DNA from: Nitrosospira multiformis
GTDB lineage: Bacteria > Pseudomonadota > Gammaproteobacteria > Burkholderiales > Nitrosomonadaceae
Reading direction: 5' to 3'
DNA length: 64,000 nucleotides
NCBI RefSeq assembly: GCF_900103165.1
Contig: NZ_FNKY01000001.1
Location: 3,286,001-3,350,000, forward strand
Shown here: positions 45,760-55,202 of the stretch, one piece after another
How the letters are laid out: the number at the start of each line of letters is the position of its first letter
Numbering within the stretch: the first letter of the stretch is position 1
Made by a program: the position numbers and the translations under genes
The notes under the pieces: generated by a model
The model's input: the letters and a program-made list of their open reading frames with translations, nothing else
Databases searched by the model: none
Told to the model about the DNA's origin: nothing

Positions 45760-45850
45760 TGGCGGAGGCGGTGAGATTCGAACTCACGGTAGAGTTGCCC
45801 CTACGGCAGTTTTCAAGACTGCTGCCTTAAACCGCTCGGCCACGCCTCCC
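45760..45850 (-). tRNA. tRNA-Ser, anticodon TGA
   Basis: A 91-base gene with a long variable arm. It starts GGGAGGCGTGGCCGAGCGG, has anticodon loop CTTGAAA (anticodon TGA) and T arm GAGTTCGAATCTC, and ends CGCCTCCGCCA with encoded CCA. Its 3' end faces the prophage debris at 44.6-45.7 kb. Confidence 0.97.
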
Positions 45851-45984
45851 AAATGGGTCGCACGAATCATACCGTTTTGGGACTAATTTTTCCAGTAAGG
45901 CCTCTATACCCATAATGATATTGCAACTTTCCATAAACATGCGTAGTCTTATGCATGTAGAAGTTCGTCAACCAAGGAGACGTC

Positions 45985-46680
45985 ATGCAACCTGAACTGA
46001 GATATTCCGGCTCAATCGCGCAAACCGGGCTTGCTGTTGTTCGCAACAAGGTCCTGCGCAACACCTACTGGATGCTCGGCCTGACCATGATTCCGACGAT
46101 GTTCGGCGCAATGATTGGGATGAGCACCAATTTCGCATTCCTTGCGCAAGCGCCGATCATGGGGCCGCTGGTGATGCTGGCCGTAATGATGGGCCTGCTG
46201 TTTGGGGTGAGCGCCACGCGCAATAGCGTGATGGGGATTGTGTTGCTGTTCCTGTTTACGTTCGTTGCGGGCTGGTGGCTGGGGCCGATGCTGCAATATG
46301 CGCTTCATTTCAAGAATGGCGCGCAACTGATAGGAACCGCCGCCGCCGGAACGGGAATGATCTTCTTCACCCTGGCAGGAATCGCGACAGTAACCAAGAA
46401 AGATTTTGGCTTCATGCAAAATTTCCTGTTCGTGGGGCTGGTGTTACTGATCATCGCGTCCATCGCTAACCTGTTCTTCGCCATGCCGGCAGCTTCGCTC
46501 GCCATCTCGGCCGTTGCGGTGCTGCTGTTTTCCGGCTTTATCCTGTTTGACGTGAGCCGTATCGTTAACGGTGGAGAAACCAACTACGTCATGGCGACGA
46601 TGGGCATTTATCTTAGCCTCTATAATCTGTTTACCAGCCTGCTGCATCTGTTGTTGGCATTCTCGGGTGAACGAGACTGA
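45985..46680 (+). CDS. Bax inhibitor-1/YccA-family membrane protein
   Basis: A 231-residue protein with seven hydrophobic helices. BI-1 family marks are the N-terminal cytoplasmic start, GTAAAGTGMIFFTLAGIA, and the C-terminal FSGFILFDVSRIVNGGETNYVMATMGIYLSLYN segment with acidic pore residues. In E. coli YccA modulates FtsH; other members leak Ca2+. An AAGGAGA ribosome site is present, and a terminator follows. Confidence 0.93.
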   Translation: MQPELRYSGSIAQTGLAVVRNKVLRNTYWMLGLTMIPTMFGAMIGMSTNFAFLAQAPIMGPLVMLAVMMGLLFGVSATRNSVMGIVLLFLFTFVAGWWLGPMLQYALHFKNGAQLIGTAAAGTGMIFFTLAGIATVTKKDFGFMQNFLFVGLVLLIIASIANLFFAMPAASLAISAVAVLLFSGFILFDVSRIVNGGETNYVMATMGIYLSLYNLFTSLLHLLLAFSGERD

Positions 46681-46701
46681 CAGTCTGAGTAATCTTTGAT
46701 G

Positions 46702-46735
46702 AAAAAGGGCGACTGTTACCAGCCGCCCTTTTTTA
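46702..46735 (+). terminator. Rho-independent terminator of the BI-1 gene
   Basis: aaaagggcg and cgccctttt around an accessible loop, followed by T6. It lies between convergent genes and may serve both. Confidence 0.88.
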
Positions 46736-46762
46736 TTCCCAATCCTTTTTCCAATCATCTCT

Positions 46763-48079
46763 CTAAACGGCGGCTTTTTCAAACAAAGCAATGGATTCGA
46801 CATGTGCGGTGTGCGGAAACATATTCACCACCCCTGCTGCCTTCAATACATATCCCTTCCCATGCACCAGCACGCCCGCATCGCGGGCCAGCGTAGCCGG
46901 ATTGCAGGATACATACACAATGCGCGGGGGCGCTGCGCTTCCTTCTCCCAACGAATTGACCGCGGCAATTGCACCCTCGCGTGGCGGATCAATCAGCATT
47001 TTGTCGAAATATCCCTGCCCTTGCATCCAGGCTTCATTTATTTCAAACAGGTTGGCTTCGATGAATTGCGTATTACGCGCGAGCCCATTGCGTCTCGCAT
47101 TCTCCCCCGCTCGCCTGACCATGGCCGCGCTGCCCTCGTAACCCGCCACATGCGCGCCACGCCGCGCGATTGGCAGGGTGAAATTTCCCAATCCGCAGAA
47201 TAAATCCGCAATGCGTTCCGCCGGTCGCGGATCGAGCAAATTCAGCGCACGTCGCACCAGTATCCGGTTCATAGCGGGATTGACCTGGGTAAACTCGGTC
47301 GGGTGAAACGGCATGACAATATCGAATTCCGGCAGGGTGTAATTCAACTCCGGCGCGTTTTCCGGGTAAAACGGATAAGCCGTCTGCGGGCTGCCTTCAG
47401 GTTGCAGGAAAAACTGAATGTGATGCCGATCGGCGAAAGCCTTGAGTAATGCTTCGTCCCGTGAGGTAAGCGGCTCCAGGATACGCAATACCAGCACATC
47501 TACATCCTCGCCCAACGATACCTCGATTTGCGGGATACGGTCGCGGATCGATAGGCTTCCCACCAGTTCCCGTAACGGCAGGATGAGCCTGGAAATACGC
47601 GAGGGCATGACTTCGCAAGCCCGCATATCGGCGACAAAACTGCTGCGCTTCTCGTGAAAGCCGACTAGAACGCCGCCCTTCTTGGCGACATAGCGCACCG
47701 ACAGCCGCGCGCGGTAGCGATAACCCCAGGCTGCCCCATATACAGCAGGCAGGATTAATTCGGGCTCGACCTTGCCGATATGCTTGAGATTGTCTTCCAG
47801 AACGCGTTGTTTTGCCGCCACCTGAGCGCGAGCGTCCATGTGCTGCAGGCTGCATCCGCCGCATATCCCGAAGTGTCTGCATTGGGGTGTGACCCGCGCA
47901 TATCCTGGCCTGAGAACCTGCCCCACCTGCGCCATCTCGAAGTTTGATTTCTTGCGATAGGGATTGTAGGTGACCACTTCACCGGGCAGCGCACCTTCAA
48001 TGAAGATGACTTTACCTTCCGCGTGGGCAACCCCGCGGCCTTCCTGATCCAGGGATTCGATGGTGACGGGGGCAATCAT
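46763..48079 (-). CDS. rlmD: 23S rRNA (uracil-1939-C5)-methyltransferase RlmD
   Basis: A 438-residue RNA methyltransferase with an N-terminal TRAM domain ([20 protein letters not shown]), a 4Fe-4S cluster (C67, C73 and C76 in [14 protein letters not shown] plus a Cys in DMRACEVM), SAM motif [14 protein letters not shown] and catalytic Cys in [14 protein letters not shown]. The ATG at 48079 gives the standard start; a TTG nine codons upstream is inside a dispersed repeat. The start codon itself is in that repeat, as for gph. Confidence 0.96.
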   Translation of the reverse strand: MIAPVTIESLDQEGRGVAHAEGKVIFIEGALPGEVVTYNPYRKKSNFEMAQVGQVLRPGYARVTPQCRHFGICGGCSLQHMDARAQVAAKQRVLEDNLKHIGKVEPELILPAVYGAAWGYRYRARLSVRYVAKKGGVLVGFHEKRSSFVADMRACEVMPSRISRLILPLRELVGSLSIRDRIPQIEVSLGEDVDVLVLRILEPLTSRDEALLKAFADRHHIQFFLQPEGSPQTAYPFYPENAPELNYTLPEFDIVMPFHPTEFTQVNPAMNRILVRRALNLLDPRPAERIADLFCGLGNFTLPIARRGAHVAGYEGSAAMVRRAGENARRNGLARNTQFIEANLFEINEAWMQGQGYFDKMLIDPPREGAIAAVNSLGEGSAAPPRIVYVSCNPATLARDAGVLVHGKGYVLKAAGVVNMFPHTAHVESIALFEKAAV

Positions 48080-48105
48080 CCTAAAGCCGGCAGTTGGACG
48101 GGGCA
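48080..48105 (-). repeat. Dispersed repeat copy at the rlmD start
   Basis: cctaaagccggcagttgg and the following acgggg match the repeat end at 19178-19203. On the minus strand the repeat runs directly into the rlmD ATG. Confidence 0.7.
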
Positions 48106-48130
48106 AGGTGAATAAGCGTCGTCGTTGCCG

Positions 48131-48904
48131 CTACGGCCACTGACCGAGAAATTCCTGCCAGTGAGGTTCGGAAGACTTGCCCAAGGTGAAGCGTACCAGC
48201 TCGCATTCGCGTTGATACTGCTCGTCGTCGAGAATACCGCGCATGAGCTGGAAACGCAAAAAGACCAGATAGGTATTCACTACATCGGTTTCACAGTAGC
48301 TGCGAATTGCGGCGATTTCCCCATTCTGGAAGGCGCCCCAGACTTGGGAACCCTCCATGCCGAACTTTCCGGGAAAGCCCATCAGCTTCGCCAATTCGTC
48401 CAGCGGTGCATTGGCGCGCGGCTGATACAGCGCCAGTAAATCCATTAAATCGAGATGACGCGTATGGTAGCGGCTGAGGTAGTTGTTCCATTTAAACTCG
48501 CGGTCATCATCGCCCATCTCCCAGTAACGGCGTGCCTGTAGCCCATGAATCAGGCCGCGGTAATGAAGTACTGGCAGATCGAAGCCCCCGCCATTCCAGG
48601 ACACCAATTGCGGGGTGTATTTATCGATGCCTTCGAAGAACCGGCGAATGAGTTCCGCTTCGGAGTCTGCCGCACTTCCTAGTGACCATACGCGAAAATC
48701 ATTCTTGTCGCGCAGTGCACACGAGATTGCGACGATCTTCTGTATGTGTAATTGCAGGAAATCGTTGCCGACAGCCTGGCGGTGCGACTGAAACGCCATG
48801 TCGGCAATATCGGCGGCAGCAAGCTCCGGGCCAAGATCATGAAGCTTGCGCAATCCCTCGATATCGGGAACCGTCTCGATATCGAAAACCAGTACCGGCG
48901 TCAC
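48131..48904 (-). CDS. Predicted 3'-5' exonuclease, PolB-exonuclease type
   Basis: A 257-residue DEDD-type nuclease. Exo I is VLVFDIETVPD, Exo II LVSWNGGGFDLPVLHYRGL, and Exo III includes YCETDVVNTYLVFLRF, giving the four acidic residues. The family (related to the proofreading domain of B-family polymerases, without the polymerase) is common in proteobacteria and probably acts in DNA repair. It lies 51 bases upstream of rlmD. Confidence 0.88.
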   Translation of the reverse strand: MTPVLVFDIETVPDIEGLRKLHDLGPELAAADIADMAFQSHRQAVGNDFLQLHIQKIVAISCALRDKNDFRVWSLGSAADSEAELIRRFFEGIDKYTPQLVSWNGGGFDLPVLHYRGLIHGLQARRYWEMGDDDREFKWNNYLSRYHTRHLDLMDLLALYQPRANAPLDELAKLMGFPGKFGMEGSQVWGAFQNGEIAAIRSYCETDVVNTYLVFLRFQLMRGILDDEQYQRECELVRFTLGKSSEPHWQEFLGQWP

Positions 48905-48970
48905 GTTAAGGGGATCTCAAACGAATTTGATTTGCGAATTTGCGGATTTGCCAATTTATGGTTTGGGATT

Positions 48971-49393
48971 CTATTTTCTGACCCACGAACCGCTCGCCGC
49001 CTGGTACCACCACCCCGGTCTGGCTAATTCGATCCAGCGTTGACCAAAAGTGGAACGGATATCCCCTTCCCATTCGGGCTGGCCATTGGCCCGGGCTATT
49101 TCGCGATAAAGTGCATTTCTGTCCTGATTCTCGGAGGCAATCAAGGCATTGACCGACTGGCGTGCCGACAATGGCAGCGCGTTGGCGTCACGCATGGCAA
49201 TAAGCCCGTCGCGCGTAAGCCCTACCGCACCTCTCGCATAGTATGGCTCCAATTGGCTGTGCCGCTGCTGCATGCTTTGCTTGAGGGTCGCAATCGCCGG
49301 CGTATTGATCTCGATATCGGCCGCCGTGTAGCCAGCGAACGATGCCGGAAGCAGTATCATCAGCAATATCAAACGGGAAACTGGATTGCGCAT
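48971..49393 (-). CDS. ydbL: YdbL-family periplasmic protein
   Basis: A 140-residue exported protein with a signal peptide ending near GYTAADI. The DUF1318 pattern is clear: LKQSMQQRHSQLEPYYARGAVGLTRDGLI, then ARANGQPEWEGDIRSTFGQRW. In E. coli YdbL is a periplasmic chaperone-like partner controlling YnbE multimerisation in the YdbH-YnbE lipid bridge. The ATG at 49393 fits the AAGGTG site better than the GTG three codons upstream. Third gene after ydbH and ynbE. Confidence 0.9.
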   Translation of the reverse strand: MRNPVSRLILLMILLPASFAGYTAADIEINTPAIATLKQSMQQRHSQLEPYYARGAVGLTRDGLIAMRDANALPLSARQSVNALIASENQDRNALYREIARANGQPEWEGDIRSTFGQRWIELARPGWWYQAASGSWVRK

Positions 49394-49428
49394 GGTATTC
49401 ACCTTTAATGTTACGGTTGTAACGGTCG

Positions 49429-49638
49429 CTATGGTTGCACAGGGGGTTGGGAAGGAACGGGCTTATCCGTCACCTGCCCGCCCTCTTCGGGCTTTTTGAG
49501 CTGCCACACTTCTTCGATGATCTTGTCCGCCGCTTTTTCGGCCGCGGCTGCGGGGAAATAAATATTAATGGTGACACATCCAGACAGTAATGTACCCGTC
49601 AGTGTCAGCAAGCCTGCGCGAAAAAGAATATTTTTCAT
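49429..49638 (-). CDS. ynbE: YnbE-like lipoprotein
   Basis: A 69-residue lipoprotein with a lipobox at LLSGC. The mature start CVTINIYFPAAAAEKAADKIIEEVW is the YnbE signature. A Pro-rich tail follows. In E. coli this protein multimerises by beta-strand stacking onto YdbH to reach the outer membrane. It begins eight bases after the ydbH stop. Confidence 0.9.
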   Translation of the reverse strand: MKNILFRAGLLTLTGTLLSGCVTINIYFPAAAAEKAADKIIEEVWQLKKPEEGGQVTDKPVPSQPPVQP

Positions 49639-49645
49639 ATCGTCC

Positions 49646-51676
49646 CTACTGAAAGATAGGTTTAACGTTTGCTTGAGTGATCCGCTGCAGGCGGTTAATC
49701 AGTTCCCACCAGTCCACATCGCGATTATAGCCTATCACTGTGATCGCCGGAATTCCACCACCTTTGACGATGACATAACCTTGCGCCGGATGCTCGGACG
49801 CTATCCCGCCCATATGGCAAACACCGTTGCGCAGTGAACAGCTCCAGCCGATCTTTGAATAGCCGAATTCCTCAAAAATATGCAGGAAACTGCGCTGAAT
49901 CGCCGCTGCCGCCCCCGATCCTCCCAGAGAGGAAATATTCTGCACGGCGGCCTGGCTGATACGGCGCGGATAGTTGCCAGGGCTGCTCATGATGCTGGCG
50001 TCAAACTTTATCGGTTTCCAGTCAAAAAGTTCAAGGCCATGCACCGCCACATCAATGCGGCCTTGCATATTACCGAATGAAAACACGCCGGTCAGCAGAT
50101 TGAGATCGAGATTGCGCATATTCAGATCTCCCACAAGCGACGGTGCCCGGCCCATCGGGTCCAGCACCATCATGTTTCTCAATTCCACCGTGCCATCGAA
50201 TACCTTGAAAAGCAGGGCGCCATCCATTTTGAGAGTGTGACCCGTGTAGCTCACTTTGGGGATCGTGCCGGACAGCGTACCGTGCATGGGACGGCTTCCC
50301 AGCGCTTCCGTCAGCCGCTGCATGGATATGGGCGAAAGCCCGCCGCTGAATTGCCAGTGCCAGTCCTGAGCCTGGCGCGACGCACGAAAATTCTCCAGCG
50401 TAACCTCGCCGTCCAGTACCGGAATGGTCATTCGCGGGATGGCGAGATCTTGTCCGTTAATTTCCAGCGGCACACGAAATTCTCCTAGTGGTATCCGCGA
50501 TAACTGACTATCCTGGATACTGATATCGGCTATCGACACCCCTTGGGCCTGCCAGGGAATGTTGGCGTTCACACCGCGAAATGCAAAGCGCTCGTGTTCG
50601 TCTTCCACCAAGACGTCACGCAAATTGAGGGTGAGCAACTCGCTGGCACCATTGCGGTAGCGCAATCGAATTCCGGCATGCCCCGCAGCTTTTAACCCCG
50701 TAAAGGAGGTATCCGCCAGAAAAGGTTTCAGCACTTGACTGAACAACGCGGACAATTCCAGATTGCCGGCAAGCAAATCAAGATCGCGCAGTGTGTTGGC
50801 AGATCGATCGGCCACGCCCGATAAATCCGCCTCGCCGATACCCGCGAGCACAAGATTTCCCTTGAGCAGGCGAATGCTGCCGTCATCCAGGTTGCCGCTG
50901 ACACGCAAACGATGACCTTGGCCCGTAAAATAAATCGGTTGCCAGAACACTTCCCCCTGCGGCCAAATCACATCGGCCTGCCATTCCCATAAATTTCCCG
51001 GCTGGCGATTCTGACGCTCAGCTTTGGCGGTAATTTCTCCACTGATATTCTCACCCGCATGCAAACCGCTGACATCGCTAAACGCCAATCCATCCACGGC
51101 GAAATTGGCCTCCATGTTAGCAAGCCCGCCGGCATTACCGCGCAGCCTGGCCGTACCATTGATTTTCCCCTTGGCAGGCGCAAGCATTTCTCTTTCTTTA
51201 TCCGGCAGTAATTCGGCAATGCGTGCTACCTGTCCGTTGGTCACGGTCAGCACGCCTTCCCACGCCGCGCCTCCCCAGTGGGCAGAAAGCCGCCAGCCTT
51301 CGCTGGCTTCACTGGAAGTCATCTGGATTTTTACATCCAGTGTTTTAGCGCGGGAAGAATAATGAAAGGTTGCGGGTATCGACGCTGATTTGGATAGCCG
51401 TAATACTCCATCATCGCAGCTGATCAGACCCTCGGAAAACTGAAATGTATGGCAGGAAAAACGTAAATTACGCCAGATCTTTCCCTGCACCGCAACTTCA
51501 CCCAACGTTATCTCCAGTACTGACGCTCGCGGACCGGCAAGGCTGGCCTGTATCCCCTTTGCATTTAAAAGGGGGCTGTAAACATCATCGACGGAAAGGG
51601 TAATGAGAGGCGCAGCGTATGCGGAAGAAATGGCGATAAAGAATGCTGGCAATATTTTGACGAGTAGCTTAATCAT
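49646..51676 (-). CDS. ydbH: YdbH-like intermembrane phospholipid transport protein (AsmA-like)
   Basis: A 676-residue protein with one N-terminal membrane segment (LLVKILPAFFIAISSAYA) followed by a long run of amphipathic beta-strands, the layout of AsmA-like bridge proteins. The C-terminal part (GNMQGRIDVAVHGLELFDWKPIKFD, GGSGAAAAIQRSFLHIFEEFGYSKIGWSC) is the conserved DUF2125/YdbH-type end. With ynbE and ydbL it forms the known three-gene set bridging inner and outer membranes for lipid movement. The ATG at 51676 is preferred to a TTG upstream. E. coli YdbH is longer (879 residues). Confidence 0.88.
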   Translation of the reverse strand: MIKLLVKILPAFFIAISSAYAAPLITLSVDDVYSPLLNAKGIQASLAGPRASVLEITLGEVAVQGKIWRNLRFSCHTFQFSEGLISCDDGVLRLSKSASIPATFHYSSRAKTLDVKIQMTSSEASEGWRLSAHWGGAAWEGVLTVTNGQVARIAELLPDKEREMLAPAKGKINGTARLRGNAGGLANMEANFAVDGLAFSDVSGLHAGENISGEITAKAERQNRQPGNLWEWQADVIWPQGEVFWQPIYFTGQGHRLRVSGNLDDGSIRLLKGNLVLAGIGEADLSGVADRSANTLRDLDLLAGNLELSALFSQVLKPFLADTSFTGLKAAGHAGIRLRYRNGASELLTLNLRDVLVEDEHERFAFRGVNANIPWQAQGVSIADISIQDSQLSRIPLGEFRVPLEINGQDLAIPRMTIPVLDGEVTLENFRASRQAQDWHWQFSGGLSPISMQRLTEALGSRPMHGTLSGTIPKVSYTGHTLKMDGALLFKVFDGTVELRNMMVLDPMGRAPSLVGDLNMRNLDLNLLTGVFSFGNMQGRIDVAVHGLELFDWKPIKFDASIMSSPGNYPRRISQAAVQNISSLGGSGAAAAIQRSFLHIFEEFGYSKIGWSCSLRNGVCHMGGIASEHPAQGYVIVKGGGIPAITVIGYNRDVDWWELINRLQRITQANVKPIFQ

Positions 51677-51838
51677 TATCGTCCCGGCCAAACTGAACTG
51701 CGTAGCGCCTGGTCAAACAGCCTGCAGGACTCTACAGGACTTAGAGGAAGCCGGCTGCAAAAGCTTCGATTCTTCATGTCCAACAACTGCTAGACCCAGA
51801 AAAATGAGGGATACCCCACGCTGCTGAGGGCTGATAAC

Positions 51839-52726
51839 TCAGGCCGGAAAAACCCCCGTTGAAAGGTAACGGTCGCCGCGATCGCAAACAATGGAAACGA
51901 TCACTGCATTGTGTAACTCGGCGGAAATCTTGAGTGCTGCCGCCAGCGCACCCCCCGACGAAATTCCGGCAAAAATCCCTTCCTCGCACGCCAGCCGCCG
52001 GGTCATTTCCTCGGCTTCCGCCTGAGAAACCAGGATAATGCAATCTACCCGGCTGGCATCGTAGATTTTTGGCAAGTAGGCTTCCGGCCATTTGCGGATG
52101 CCCGGAATCTGCGCACCTTCTTCCGGCTGTACGCCGATGATCTGGATCTCCGGATTCTTTTCCTTGAAATATTCGGAGCAACCCATAATTGTACCGGTGG
52201 TTCCCATGCTGCTCACCAGATGAGTAATTTCCCCTCCGGTATCACGCCAGATCTCGGGAGCGGTACCTTCGTAATGTGCCCGTGGATTATCGGGGTTGGC
52301 AAACTGGTCCAGGATGATTCCGCGCCCCTCGTCACGCATCCGCTCAGCCACATCCCGTGCTTCTTCCATGCTTCCCTCTTTTGAAGTCAGGACGATTTCC
52401 GCACCAAATGCCTTCATGGATTGCCGCCGCTCCACACTCAAGTGCTCCGGCATCACCAGTATCAGGGGATAGCCCATGATCGCCGCCGCCATCGCCAGAG
52501 CGATGCCGGTGTTGCCGCTGGTGGCTTCTATCAGCGTATCTCCGGGCCTGATCTCCCCGCGCGCTTGCGCATGCCTGATCATCGATAACGCCGGACGATC
52601 TTTCACCGAGCCTGCGGGATTATTCCCTTCCAGTTTGGCGAGAATGACATTACTGGTTTTCCCCGGCAAACGTTTAAGTTTTACCAGCGGTGTGTTACCG
52701 ACAAAGTCTTCTATGGTTCTGAACAT
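51839..52726 (-). CDS. cysM: Cysteine synthase B (O-acetylserine sulfhydrylase)
   Basis: A 295-residue PLP enzyme. The PLP lysine is in NPAGSVKDRPALSMI; the substrate loop EATSGNTGIALA and MEEARDVAERM are typical of CysM rather than CysK. CysM can use thiosulfate as well as sulfide. It is 162 bases upstream of ydbH on the same strand, so co-transcription is possible. Confidence 0.96.
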   Translation of the reverse strand: MFRTIEDFVGNTPLVKLKRLPGKTSNVILAKLEGNNPAGSVKDRPALSMIRHAQARGEIRPGDTLIEATSGNTGIALAMAAAIMGYPLILVMPEHLSVERRQSMKAFGAEIVLTSKEGSMEEARDVAERMRDEGRGIILDQFANPDNPRAHYEGTAPEIWRDTGGEITHLVSSMGTTGTIMGCSEYFKEKNPEIQIIGVQPEEGAQIPGIRKWPEAYLPKIYDASRVDCIILVSQAEAEEMTRRLACEEGIFAGISSGGALAAALKISAELHNAVIVSIVCDRGDRYLSTGVFPA

Positions 52727-52854
52727 ATCCTATTAATTCGCAGAGAATTTGTAAAAGATCGTGCCGGATTATCGCATACGTGCCGCTCGATGGCTCATCA
52801 CAAAACGCCCAAAGGATAACTACCAAGAAAACACCGAAGTATCCGTTCCCCGTA

Positions 52855-52919
52855 GGATGGGTGGAGCAAAGCACAACCCATCGGCAATGATGGGTGCGGC
52901 GTAATATCTCCACCCATCC
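52855..52919. repeat. Palindromic intergenic repeat between cysM and comEA
   Basis: ggatgggtggag and ctccacccatcc form the ends; an inner pair is acccatc and gatgggt. This sequence type recurs in many proteobacterial genomes, and the element at 31206-31305 is a relative. Confidence 0.75.
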
Positions 52920-52935
52920 CACCAATACCAGATTT

Positions 52936-53229
52936 TTATTGCCTGACAGACGGCTTATTTTCCTTGGCCGCAGAAGTGCCGCCAACCGTAATGTCCTTGC
53001 GCAGTTGCTTCATGGTGGCAGGGCCAATGCCATTAACCTTTTCCAGATCACCCGGCGATTTGAATGGGCCATTCTTCTTACGATGATCGACGATAGCCTT
53101 GGCTTTGGCTGGACCGATTCCCTGAAGGGTCTCAAGCTCGCCCTGAGTGGCGGTATTGATGTTGACAGCCGCGTAGACCGGACCGGCAAGCGCAACCAAC
53201 ATGACAATAAGAAAAAATAGTTTTCTCAT
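52936..53229 (-). CDS. ComEA-type helix-hairpin-helix DNA-binding protein
   Basis: A 97-residue exported protein with a signal peptide ending VYAAVN. The double helix-hairpin-helix (VNINTATQGELETLQGIGPAKA and LEKVNGIGPATMKQLRKDI) matches the ComEA C-terminal domain that binds incoming DNA in the periplasm. It lies 29 bases after ssb, an informative pairing of two single/double-strand DNA handlers. Other competence genes are not in the window. Confidence 0.92.
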   Translation of the reverse strand: MRKLFFLIVMLVALAGPVYAAVNINTATQGELETLQGIGPAKAKAIVDHRKKNGPFKSPGDLEKVNGIGPATMKQLRKDITVGGTSAAKENKPSVRQ

Positions 53230-53258
53230 AACTCTATATGGCACGTGATTGCATCACA

Positions 53259-53717
53259 TCAAAACGGAATATCATCATCCATGTCATCGAACCCGGTGCC
53301 ACTTCTTGGGGCAGCTTTACCTCCGGATGTACTCGGCGCAAAACTGCTCTCTTCCCTTTCTCCCCCCTCGTAACTACCGCTTCCCGGCTTGCTGCCCAGC
53401 ATTTTCATGTCGCTGGCGATAATATCGGTAGTGTAGCGCTCAACGCCGGCTTTGTCGGTCCATTTACGGGTTTCCAGCCGTCCCTCGACATATACCGGAC
53501 GGCCTTTCTTCAGGTATTCACCAGCGATTTCCGCCAGTTTGCGGTAAAACGTGACGCGATGCCATTCGGTTTTTTCCTGCTTTTCACCGTTTTTGTCTTT
53601 CCATGTTTCCGTGGTTGCCAAAGTGATATTGGTCACCGCGTCGCCATTTGGCATGTAGCGGGTCTCGGGGTCTTTACCGAGATTGCCGATGAGTATGACT
53701 TTGTTGACTGATGCCAT
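53259..53717 (-). CDS. ssb: Single-stranded DNA-binding protein
   Basis: A 152-residue OB-fold protein. N-terminal [20 protein letters not shown] and [22 protein letters not shown] are standard; the C-terminal acidic tip ends DDDIPF, the recruitment tail for repair enzymes. It is adjacent to the MFS gene and close to uvrA, the usual proteobacterial order. Confidence 0.98.
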   Translation of the reverse strand: MASVNKVILIGNLGKDPETRYMPNGDAVTNITLATTETWKDKNGEKQEKTEWHRVTFYRKLAEIAGEYLKKGRPVYVEGRLETRKWTDKAGVERYTTDIIASDMKMLGSKPGSGSYEGGEREESSFAPSTSGGKAAPRSGTGFDDMDDDIPF

Positions 53718-55103
53718 TTACGCTTCTCCCCCAAGTAGTTGAACAACCCCTTCTTCGTCAAAGCCTCGCATATCCACTTTCAGGTAAGCCACGCCTTCAC
53801 TTGCCAGCACCAGTGCTTCATGCACACCGGGTAGCGCCGCCAATTGACGCGATAGTCCGCTGGCTTTGCCCGTATCCATTTCCTCCACATGGTACATTCT
53901 GGTACGCACTGCGGCGGGCGCTTTCATGGTGGCGGCAAACAGCAGCCATAACATCAGCAGGATACCGCAAAACGCAAACAGCGCGGAACTGCCATGATGT
54001 TCAAATAAATAGCCGCCAGCGGTGGCGCCGGTAAATGCGCCGAGAAATTGAACGCTGCTATAGACGCCTATGGCTGTGCCCTTTGCGCCGACCGGCGCTA
54101 TCTTGGAAATAAGCGAGGGCAAGGTTGCCTCCAACAGATTGAACGCGGCAAAGAAAACCAGCAGCGCTGCTGCCGTCCCCCATAGGGATTCGAACGTATA
54201 CGCCAGCAATACCTGGCTTGCCAGCAATACAGCCACTGCAATGACAAAAACCGGTTTGAGTTTTGCTTTCTTTTCCGCATAGATGATCGCGGGAACAATC
54301 AGAACCATGGAAAAGAGCAATACCGGAAGATATACCTGCCAGTGGGAATCTACCGCCAGACCCGACTTGCGCAATGACAACGGCACCACCAGCCACAGCG
54401 CCATCAGCACTGCATGTAACGCAAACACACCGAAATCCAGGCGTAGCAATTCGGGATTATGCAACACGTTACCAAAGCGTCCTGATGATGCCTCGGTATC
54501 GGAATGGAAACGGCTGATCAATGGATTGGGAATGATCTTGTAAACCACTGCCATTGCCAACAGTGCCAGCACTCCGGTCATGGCGAAAATTCCAGGGACG
54601 CCAATCAAGCGATTGAGCGCCGGCGCGACAATCAGTGAGAGCGCAAAGGTGGCACCGATGGTCATGCCAATCGTGGCCATCGCTTTGGTGCGATGCTCCT
54701 CGCGGGTGAGATCGGCGGCAAGCGCCATTACCGCGGCGGAAATCGCCCCCGCGCCTTGAATGACGCGGCCAAAGATTACCCAATAAATATCCGTGGCGGA
54801 TGCGGCCACGAAACTGCCCGCGGCGAACAGAATCAAGCCTATGTAGATAACAGGCTTGCGCCCTATCCGGTCGGACAACCAGCCGAAAGGTATTTGCAGT
54901 ATCGCCTGGGTCAGCCCATAGGCGCCAAGGGCAATGCCGACCAGCGTATAGTTGCTCCCGCCGGGTAAATGCTCGGCGTAAAACGCGAACACAGGCAGGA
55001 TGATAAACATGCCAAACATGCGCAACCCATAAATACCGGCCAGACCGGCGGTAGCGCGCAACTCAATCGGAGACATTTTCTCGGGGGGTGATGAGACGGA
55101 CAT
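53718..55103 (-). CDS. YajR-like MFS transporter with C-terminal ferredoxin-like domain
   Basis: A 461-residue protein with 12 membrane helices and the MFS motif A (GWLSDRIGRKPVIYIGL). A cytosolic C-terminal domain (about 395-461, AALPGVHEALVLASEGVAYLKVD) resembles the YAM domain of E. coli YajR, rare among MFS carriers. The substrate is unknown; drug efflux-like. The gene abuts ssb without a gap. Confidence 0.9.
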   Translation of the reverse strand: MSVSSPPEKMSPIELRATAGLAGIYGLRMFGMFIILPVFAFYAEHLPGGSNYTLVGIALGAYGLTQAILQIPFGWLSDRIGRKPVIYIGLILFAAGSFVAASATDIYWVIFGRVIQGAGAISAAVMALAADLTREEHRTKAMATIGMTIGATFALSLIVAPALNRLIGVPGIFAMTGVLALLAMAVVYKIIPNPLISRFHSDTEASSGRFGNVLHNPELLRLDFGVFALHAVLMALWLVVPLSLRKSGLAVDSHWQVYLPVLLFSMVLIVPAIIYAEKKAKLKPVFVIAVAVLLASQVLLAYTFESLWGTAAALLVFFAAFNLLEATLPSLISKIAPVGAKGTAIGVYSSVQFLGAFTGATAGGYLFEHHGSSALFAFCGILLMLWLLFAATMKAPAAVRTRMYHVEEMDTGKASGLSRQLAALPGVHEALVLASEGVAYLKVDMRGFDEEGVVQLLGGEA

Positions 55104-55202
55104 GAATCAGATTGGGAAAATGCGGAGAAGTTGAGTATATTAACAGGTTTGACCGGCACTCAGATAGCCCAAGGTTGTCATGAGTGACCAATGGAAGCGT
55201 CG

